12,725 nt of DNA from DATLCI01 sp046714215 (GTDB lineage Bacteria; Acidobacteriota; Terriglobia; Terriglobales; Acidobacteriaceae), in the NCBI GenBank assembly GCA_046714215.1, contig JBKKBM010000093.1:1-12725 (forward strand), read 5' to 3'. Below are positions 7,444-11,771 of this stretch, in pieces. A program made the position numbers and the translations under genes. Every line of letters begins with the position of its first letter. The first letter of the stretch is position 1. The notes beneath the pieces were generated by a model. It had not been told where the DNA came from. It did no database searches and saw only the letters and a program-made list of their open reading frames with translations.

Positions 7444-8229
7444 CTACGAGTGGGGCCGGCCGTCGGGGGAGGCGCCGGGGGTATGCAGCAGGTTCTGATG
7501 AACGAGTTCGGCGGACAACGACGCGACCCGCGCTAGCTCCGTCTCTGCGGTCTCCAACATCGACCGCGCCTGGGAACCGATCTCCAAGCCAAACTTGGCG
7601 CAGTCGACGGCCAGCATAGCACCCTGCAAGGGGTTGTTGATGCGGTGGGCCAACTCCGACGCGATCTGCGTCGTCGCAATCGCCTTCTGTGATTCCAGCA
7701 TCGTTTGTTTCAATCGGATCGCCCCCCAGGCAAACGCCGCCAGACAACTCATCAAGCGGACATCTTCCCGGGCAAATTTCTGCGCGTCGTTATGGGCCAC
7801 GATCCACAAGGTGCCTACCGGCCCGCCCGCATTCCCCCTGGGCACCAGTAAGGCCTCCACAAAGGGCAACGGAGCTTCTTTGAAATAGGGATAAGCTCGA
7901 TCCAATCCCTTCATCAGCAGCGGCTGCGCCAGGTCTACACAGACTCCGCAGGGGCTGAAATCACGCGGGGTGGTGCCGCCGACGAGGGCTTGTAAGTCGC
8001 CTGCCATGGCGACCCAGCGGAAGATCCGTTTCCCTTGGAGAGTAGTCTCTTCCATGCTGATGCCAACCGTATCCGCATCGCAAAGGGGCACCACTGTTTC
8101 TACTAACTTTTGGAGGAACTGGTCTGGCGTGGTGGCGAGATGGTTGGCCAACTCGCGAAAGGCGTCATTCTCCCGCTGCAAATCGTGCTGGCGGGGTGCC
8201 CGCAATTGCAATTGCGAGGTGATGACCAC
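7444..8229 (-). CDS. GAF domain protein with histidine phosphoacceptor helix but no ATPase domain
   Basis: The 261-residue protein has a GAF-like domain at about 35-175, containing the SPCGVCVD segment (92-99) and GGPVGTLWIVAH (135-146). It continues into a helical region with an H-box: SELAHRINNPLQGA (191-204, His195). In histidine kinases this box is followed by a second dimerisation helix and an ATPase domain. Here the second helix is present (about 217-247) but the chain ends after a short Pro/Gly-rich tail, and only about 165 bp separate its stop from the convergent SDR gene, too little for a catalytic domain in any frame. It could be a phosphoacceptor or decoy served by a kinase in trans, or a dimeric GAF sensor using the helix as a connector. 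The GTG start at 8229 has AGGTG 6 nt upstream and an in-frame TAA two codons before it. It is divergent from the gene at 8414. Confidence 0.85.
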   Translation of the reverse strand: MVITSQLQLRAPRQHDLQRENDAFRELANHLATTPDQFLQKLVETVVPLCDADTVGISMEETTLQGKRIFRWVAMAGDLQALVGGTTPRDFSPCGVCVDLAQPLLMKGLDRAYPYFKEAPLPFVEALLVPRGNAGGPVGTLWIVAHNDAQKFAREDVRLMSCLAAFAWGAIRLKQTMLESQKAIATTQIASELAHRINNPLQGAMLAVDCAKFGLEIGSQARSMLETAETELARVASLSAELVHQNLLHTPGASPDGRPHS

Positions 8230-8260
8230 TTCTTACACCTGGGGCGATAAAGGCAGGTTG

Positions 8261-8286
8261 GGGGAGAAGCTCATAGGATTCTCCCC
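8261..8286. repeat. 8-bp perfect inverted repeat between divergent genes
   Basis: GGGGAGAA (8261-8268) and TTCTCCCC (8279-8286) flank a 10-base spacer in the leader region of the minus-strand GAF gene. No T-run follows on either strand, so it is more likely an operator or leader hairpin than a terminator. The right arm CCCCT can alternatively pair with AGGGG at 8296-8300. Confidence 0.4.
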
Positions 8287-8380
8287 TAAGAGGTAAGGGG
8301 CCCAGGCCATATTTGACTGGTCAGTATTGCTCAAAGGTGAGCCTTCGGGGGACGGCACCGAGAGATTCACTTCCTTGGAT

Positions 8381-8386
8381 TACAAT
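8381..8386 (+). promoter_or_regulatory. Candidate -10 box upstream of the TTG start at 8414
   Basis: TACAAT matches consensus at 5/6 positions; no good -35 box is seen at 17 bp. Initiation near 8394 would exclude the earlier in-frame TTG at 8327 and supports the start at 8414. The remaining part of the 184-bp divergent gap holds only the inverted repeat. Confidence 0.3.
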
Positions 8387-8413
8387 GGTCGGCGCTTCAC
8401 CAGGCCTTCCTCC

Positions 8414-9916
8414 TTGAAAAAGACCATTGGTTTATTGTCGACTGGATTCGTCGCGGGGGCCGCCGCGACATTGCTATACGTTCTGTCGCTGCCGCAAAGC
8501 CCGCTGGCCAGGAGATTCGTTCCCATCGCGGTCCCGACGACCTGCTATTCCTGTCTTTGGGATGGTTACGGTCCCCAGGTAAGGAATGAAGTGGTCGAGT
8601 TCTACCGGCAATATCGGCGGGCGGATCCGCTGGTGATGGCCGATGTGCGCTACATCCTATGGCGCGCCACCAGTAATCCGAACTGCGACGCCCGCAACGA
8701 GTACCGCACCGTGGCCAAGACCGAGGCAGATCCGCAAAGAAAGTGGGTAGCGTATTCAATCCTGGGCATGGGGGCCGAGGAATGTGGAGAGGACGGTTCC
8801 TCTGATCTGCAGACTGCCGCCGACCTGGCGGGCAAGCTGGGCCTGGCCGCAGACGCGGCGAACTTGGCATTGGCTGCGCGTAATGAGCTGAAGCCGACGG
8901 TGCAGTTGCATGAGATCAAACAATCGTTGTCCGCGCCAGCGGGGGCAACGGTGATGATCTTGGGTGACAGCAAGATCGAGATGTCCGCGGGCATGCGGAT
9001 CGGCGTGCAGGTGGATCGGGTGGCCCGCGACTGGGTCAGTTATCAGATGAACTGGGATCTAAGTGCTAAGCCTTTCCCCTCCGCGCAGCTGATCTCCTAC
9101 CACGAAGGCGCAGTGGTGAAAGCCATGGCCGCCAAGACTGCCGTGGAGATCTATCCGCTCACGGGCACGCTGATCGCGAAGATCAAGGGTCAATGGTATG
9201 CACCCGATGAGCGCGGGCGTTTTCGCTTTGCCGTTTTAGGAGACAAAGTCCAGTATCCGACCACGCACGAACGGGGCGACCTGGCCTGGATCGAAGATAC
9301 CCACGGGATCTCGGTATTAGCGGGACAGGCGATCCAACGGCGTATGCAGATGGTGGTGGGCTGCGGAGATTCGGAAGGCAAAGCTGCAGCCGCAGACTAC
9401 CTGTCCCAACAAGGCATCCATGTTGTGTTTCCGGGAGACCGATATCAGGACCTGCTGCTGGGTTACACCGGCACGGGAGTGTTGATGGGAACGGCGCCGG
9501 TGAGGGAAGTAGAAGGCAAAACAGTGATCGGCGGGCAGCCCGTACGGTTTGCCCTCAAGGAAACCATCGTGGTCGAGGACACGAATCGTCCCTTTCCGAT
9601 GCAGTACTACGACGCTGCAGCACGCTACTTCCGTAAGTTGAACGGATTTGTCGCGCTAAAGACGGAGTACGTGCTGGTGGATGGTCCCAATCAGATCAGC
9701 AAAGTATTGGACTATGCCCGTAAGCGGAAGGCCAGCGTAGTCGGCGTGCGCATAACCACTCTGGATGAGGCCGTACACCTAAGGGCATGGCTGGCGCAGT
9801 CCCCGGAGAATCGCGCGATTCTGTTTCACTCCGGACTGTATCCCTACGCGCAGCCCTTATTCCGGGATTTTCCCCGGCAAGTCACCTTTGGAGATCTGCG
9901 GCCTCGATTCGAATGA
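8414..9916 (+). CDS. Membrane-anchored protein of unknown function (500 residues)
   Basis: I do not recognise this protein. It begins with Lys-Lys and one hydrophobic segment (about 4-27), so it is probably a signal-anchored protein with almost its entire chain outside the cytoplasm. A CYSC pair follows (Cys44, Cys47), then a helical region at about 55-160 with further cysteines (Cys91, Cys124) that could form disulfides. The middle part (about 175-310) looks strand-rich and includes GDSKIEMSAGMRIGVQVD. The last 190 residues look like a mixed alpha/beta fold with MQMVVGCGDSEGKAAAADYL (311-330) and PMQYYDAAARYFRKLNGF (395-412). No signature of a protease, transporter or kinase is visible. The TTG start at 8414 is preferred because it puts the hydrophobic segment at the N-terminus and lies downstream of a -10-like box; the frame is open from TTG 8327 (29 more residues). 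It ends 13 bp from a convergent gene. Confidence 0.8.
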   Translation: MKKTIGLLSTGFVAGAAATLLYVLSLPQSPLARRFVPIAVPTTCYSCLWDGYGPQVRNEVVEFYRQYRRADPLVMADVRYILWRATSNPNCDARNEYRTVAKTEADPQRKWVAYSILGMGAEECGEDGSSDLQTAADLAGKLGLAADAANLALAARNELKPTVQLHEIKQSLSAPAGATVMILGDSKIEMSAGMRIGVQVDRVARDWVSYQMNWDLSAKPFPSAQLISYHEGAVVKAMAAKTAVEIYPLTGTLIAKIKGQWYAPDERGRFRFAVLGDKVQYPTTHERGDLAWIEDTHGISVLAGQAIQRRMQMVVGCGDSEGKAAAADYLSQQGIHVVFPGDRYQDLLLGYTGTGVLMGTAPVREVEGKTVIGGQPVRFALKETIVVEDTNRPFPMQYYDAAARYFRKLNGFVALKTEYVLVDGPNQISKVLDYARKRKASVVGVRITTLDEAVHLRAWLAQSPENRAILFHSGLYPYAQPLFRDFPRQVTFGDLRPRFE

Positions 9917-9929
9917 CAAAGCCGCGAAA

Positions 9930-10139
9930 CTAATCGTGCCCGATGACCTCATCGTCATCCAGCGTAGGTGCGCCTTCGAAACTCTCGCGCGAGGCGAAAT
10001 CGTGTTCTGAATCAGTTTCCGCGCCACTTACCTTTTCCTGCTTGCGCTGGTCTTTGCGAGCGGCCTTCTCCTGCCGCTTTTCGAGCCGTTTGGTTTCTTT
10101 GAGGCGCTTACCGAAGGTGGAGCGTGATCTACCAGCCAA
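9930..10139 (-). CDS. Small charge-segregated protein, 69 residues, unknown function
   Basis: The product starts AGRSRSTFGKR after the initiator, continues with a Lys/Arg/Glu-rich helix (about 10-36) containing EKRQEKAARKDQRKQEK, and ends in an acidic tail (about 40-69) with DDDE. It resembles short uncharacterised basic proteins with a GRSxxTFGKRxKE-like beginning that I recall from Acidobacteriota and deltaproteobacteria. The function is unknown; a basic helix with an acidic tail would fit nucleic acid or ribosome binding, which is inference. The TTG start at 10139 is chosen because AAGGAG (10147-10152 on the minus strand) lies 7 nt upstream and the family-like sequence begins there. The open frame extends to ATG 10217, but those 26 residues cover a hairpin region and look non-coding. 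It lies downstream of tRNA-Pro on the same strand, 130 bp away, and is convergent with the 500-residue protein. Confidence 0.75.
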   Translation of the reverse strand: MAGRSRSTFGKRLKETKRLEKRQEKAARKDQRKQEKVSGAETDSEHDFASRESFEGAPTLDDDEVIGHD

Positions 10140-10146
10140 ATGAGTT

Positions 10147-10152
10147 CTCCTT
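10147..10152 (-). promoter_or_regulatory. Shine-Dalgarno AAGGAG deciding a TTG start
   Basis: On the minus strand AAGGAG is followed by a 7-nt spacer and the TTG codon at 10139-10137. The alternative ATG at 10217 has no comparable site. Confidence 0.55.
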
Positions 10153-10180
10153 ATGATCCGAACCGAAGCAGCCGTTGAAC

Positions 10181-10203
10181 TGCCCGGTGACATGTGCCGG
10201 GCA
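10181..10203. repeat. 7-bp inverted repeat (hairpin) between tRNA-Pro and the small gene
   Basis: TGCCCGG (10181-10187) and CCGGGCA (10197-10203) flank a 9-base loop. No T-run follows on either strand. A third copy of TGCCCGG lies at 10257-10263, so the right arm has two possible partners. Confidence 0.4.
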
Positions 10204-10221
10204 ACCTGGAACCGCAATCGG

Positions 10222-10242
10222 AGGGCAAGACCCTGCCCTTTT
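10222..10242. terminator. Hairpin with flanking T-run, possible terminator
   Basis: AGGGCA (10222-10227) pairs with TGCCCT (10234-10239) across a 6-base loop, and T residues follow at 10239-10242 on the plus strand. As a terminator it is oriented for plus-strand transcripts, such as read-through from the gene ending at 9916. On the minus strand it lies about 30 nt beyond the tRNA 3' end without a T-run and may only protect or process the tRNA trailer. Confidence 0.35.
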
Positions 10243-10269
10243 CCGCATATTCAAGCTGCCCGGGTGAGT

Positions 10270-10346
10270 TGGTCGGGGCGACAGGATTCGAACCTGTGAC
10301 CCTCTGCTCCCAAAGCAGATGCGCTACCAGGCTGCGCTACGCCCCG
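10270..10346 (-). tRNA. tRNA-Pro (anticodon TGG)
   Basis: On the minus strand the 77-nt molecule folds into a complete cloverleaf. The acceptor stem is CGGGGCG/CGCCCCG, the D arm has GCGC stems and a GCCTGGTA-type loop, and the anticodon stem is TCTGC/GCAGA with loop TTTGGGA, giving anticodon TGG. The T arm is ACAGG/CCTGT with loop TTCGAAT, the discriminator is A, and the 3' CCA is genome-encoded (10272-10270). All stems are perfectly paired. It should read the CCN proline codons, CCA and CCG in particular. The gene stands alone and is not part of a tRNA cluster. Confidence 0.98.
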
Positions 10347-10354
10347 ATGTCTCT

Positions 10355-10360
10355 ATTGTA
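10355..10360 (-). promoter_or_regulatory. -10 box of the tRNA-Pro promoter
   Basis: On the minus strand TACAAT lies 8 bases before the mature 5' end, so transcription would begin at or within a few bases of the tRNA. No clear -35 hexamer is seen at 17 bp. Confidence 0.45.
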
Positions 10361-10396
10361 ATCGAAAGCGCGCAGAATCCTTGAGCAGCTCTGGGG

Positions 10397-10909
10397 CTAT
10401 GTGGCGCTCAGTATCCGATACACAAAGATGATGATAAGGATGGGTAGCGCCACCAGCGCGGCAATCGCCAGTAACATCAGCGCGAGAAAAAGCCAGTCCT
10501 GGACGGTGGCTTTGCGTCCCGGTTGCTGCTCCACGCGCAGCAGCAGATTGTAGTTCTTGCGATTGGCTTTCCAGGCCGCGTCAAAGATGTCGCCCACGAG
10601 GGGCATGGAGCCCACCAGCGTGTCGATGGCCACGTTGGCCACCATGCGCGCCAGTGTCACGCGCGGAAGCCCCCGCTCCCAGGCAGCGAAGATGATAAGG
10701 AACGAAGCCATGCCCGTGACCAGATCGCCCACGCCGGGGATGAGTCCGATGATGGCGTCCAGGCCAAAGCGGATATTGGTGCCGGGGATCTGAAAGATGT
10801 CGTCGAGCACGCGCGCGAGCTGGTCGAGATTCTCATTATTCATGCCGCGCAGGGTGGACGAGGAACTTCGTCCGGGCGGGATGATCTCGGGTTCGGTCAT
10901 CGGCGGCAT
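10397..10909 (-). CDS. DUF4112 family membrane protein
   Basis: The 170-residue protein carries the DUF4112 core: LDDIFQIPGTNIRFGLD (35-51), IIGLIPGVGDLVTG (53-66), RMVANVAIDTLVGSMPLVGD (88-107) and FDAAWKANRKN (109-119). A strong hydrophobic helix (about 139-165) ends the chain, and the glycine/proline-rich stretches around 53-80 may also enter the membrane. The family is widespread and uncharacterised. The first 20 residues are Pro/Ser-rich and poorly constrained, so the start is uncertain. ATG 10909 is preferred because TATACT (minus, 10936-10931) would place transcription near 10924, downstream of the alternative ATG 10954; ATG 10900 is also possible. None has a clear Shine-Dalgarno. It is divergent from the 2H phosphoesterase gene and lies upstream of tRNA-Pro on the same strand. 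Confidence 0.88.
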   Translation of the reverse strand: MPPMTEPEIIPPGRSSSSTLRGMNNENLDQLARVLDDIFQIPGTNIRFGLDAIIGLIPGVGDLVTGMASFLIIFAAWERGLPRVTLARMVANVAIDTLVGSMPLVGDIFDAAWKANRKNYNLLLRVEQQPGRKATVQDWLFLALMLLAIAALVALPILIIIFVYRILSAT

Positions 10910-10930
10910 AGCGTGGTTAGATGAGGGTTC

Positions 10931-10936
10931 AGTATA
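10931..10936 (-). promoter_or_regulatory. Candidate -10 box of the DUF4112 gene
   Basis: TATACT on the minus strand (5/6 match) lies 21 bases upstream of ATG 10909. No convincing -35 box accompanies it. Together with the TATAAT at 10977-10982 it marks a compact divergent promoter region. Confidence 0.35.
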
Positions 10937-10976
10937 TTCTGACGCGAAAAACATCGTCGCGCCTGACTTTCACCCA

Positions 10977-10982
10977 TATAAT
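10977..10982 (+). promoter_or_regulatory. Perfect -10 box TATAAT of the 2H phosphoesterase gene
   Basis: TATAAT lies 12 bases before ATG 10995, so the transcript would have a leader of only about 4-7 nt and no Shine-Dalgarno. No -35 consensus is seen at 17-18 bp. It argues against the longer open frame that starts at 10797. Confidence 0.45.
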
Positions 10983-10994
10983 TTTCCTGTCGCC

Positions 10995-11543
10995 ATGGCT
11001 CAACCCTCCCGGCCTCCGCAATACGCGGTGGTCGCGTACGTAAGAAACTCGGTCGGACATTTTGTCGAAGACCTGCGCCGGGAACTCTATCCCGCGCACG
11101 GACACCTACCCGCCCACGTCACCGTGCTGCCGCCCCGCTACCTAAAAGGTGCCGAGGACGAAGCCATCGCCATGCTCCGCCAGCAACTGGCCGCGGTGCA
11201 GACGTTCCAAATAAGAATGGGTGAAGTGGAGACTTTCATTCCTACCACGCCCACGGTGTTTCTCCGGGTGGAAAGCCATGCCCACCGCTTTCGCGAACTG
11301 CATGAGGACTTGAACATCGAGGCCTTTCATTGCAGTGAACAATGGCCTTACATGCCGCACATGACCATCGTAAAAATGCCGACGATCCCGGAGGCGGAGC
11401 AGGCCTTGGCCCTCGCGCGGGAGCGCTGGAAGCGGTACGAGGGAGATAAGACGGCGGACATCACCGACTTTACTTTCGTGCGCGAATCCACTGACCAACA
11501 TTGGACGGACCTGGCCACGTTCGCCTTGCAGCCGCGTAAATAA
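10995..11543 (+). CDS. 2'-5' RNA ligase family protein (2H phosphoesterase, LigT/ThpR-like)
   Basis: The 182-residue protein has the two HxT motifs that define the 2H superfamily: HVTVLP (41-46) and HMTIVK (122-127), with matching hydrophobic strands before each and the usual spacing of about 80 residues. Members hydrolyse or form 2'-5' and cyclic phosphodiester bonds in RNA or nucleotides, using the two His as acid and base in the cytoplasm. The actual substrate here is unknown; related bacterial proteins are often cyclic nucleotide phosphodiesterases rather than ligases. ATG 10995 is chosen because the family fold starts at about residue 10, a perfect TATAAT lies just upstream, and the longer frame would overlap the divergent DUF4112 gene. 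Proximity to tRNA-Pro is suggestive but there is an intervening gene. Confidence 0.88.
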   Translation: MAQPSRPPQYAVVAYVRNSVGHFVEDLRRELYPAHGHLPAHVTVLPPRYLKGAEDEAIAMLRQQLAAVQTFQIRMGEVETFIPTTPTVFLRVESHAHRFRELHEDLNIEAFHCSEQWPYMPHMTIVKMPTIPEAEQALALARERWKRYEGDKTADITDFTFVRESTDQHWTDLATFALQPRK

Positions 11544-11712
11544 GCCCTCCGGGCCATATTCGCGACGGCCCCTACCGGCCATCGCGCACAGGTACATGTC
11601 CTCATTCGCCCCCACCTAGCACTCTCACGACCTTGTGGCCTATCTCTGCTCGGAGTAAACAACAGGGTGCGCCCCGAAAAATCCCCATTGGACTCGTGCA
11701 GGCTGCGTTTCC

Positions 11713-11725
11713 CCTGGAATCCAGG
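11713..11725. promoter_or_regulatory. 6-1-6 palindrome just upstream of the last gene
   Basis: CCTGGA-A-TCCAGG is a perfect inverted repeat with a single central base, ending only 3 nt before the GAGGT ribosome binding site. The 1-base spacer cannot form a full hairpin, so a protein operator is more likely. The rest of the 211-bp gap 11544-11754 holds no gene and no clear terminator or promoter. Confidence 0.3.
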
Positions 11726-11737
11726 AAGAGGTACATC

Positions 11738-11758
11738 ATGAACGTAGGCACCCTATGA
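11738..11758 (+). other. Six-codon mini-ORF overlapping the start of the next gene (ATGA)
   Basis: ATG 11738 is preceded by GAGGT (11728-11732) with 5-nt spacing and encodes Met-Asn-Val-Gly-Thr-Leu, then TGA at 11756-11758. That stop overlaps ATG 11755 of the downstream gene as ATGA, the classic layout for coupled translation. The first four residues equal those of the downstream protein, because both starts belong to a tandem repeat. Whether it is translated is unknown. Confidence 0.4.
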
Positions 11759-11771
11759 ACGTAGGCATCTA
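11738..11771 (+). repeat. Imperfect 17-bp tandem duplication of a start-codon region
   Basis: The 13 bases ATGAACGTAGGCA occur at 11738-11750 and again at 11755-11767, a period of 17. Bases 14-17 of the units differ at three positions. Because 17 is not a multiple of 3, the first ATG is out of frame with the second. Confidence 0.8.

Noticed and set aside
7310..7747. Minus-strand open frame of 145 codons as a frameshifted continuation (ATPase domain) of the GAF-phosphoacceptor gene.
   Set aside because: Its translation shows no N, G1 or G2 box and is arginine-rich; most of it lies inside the GAF gene in another frame.
10140..10217. 26-codon N-terminal extension of the 69-residue protein from ATG 10217.
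   Set aside because: It covers a hairpin and has no ribosome binding site; TTG 10139 has AAGGAG at good spacing.
10797..10994. 66-codon N-terminal extension of the 2H phosphoesterase.
   Set aside because: It would overlap the divergent DUF4112 gene and span a perfect TATAAT; the family fold begins just after ATG 10995.
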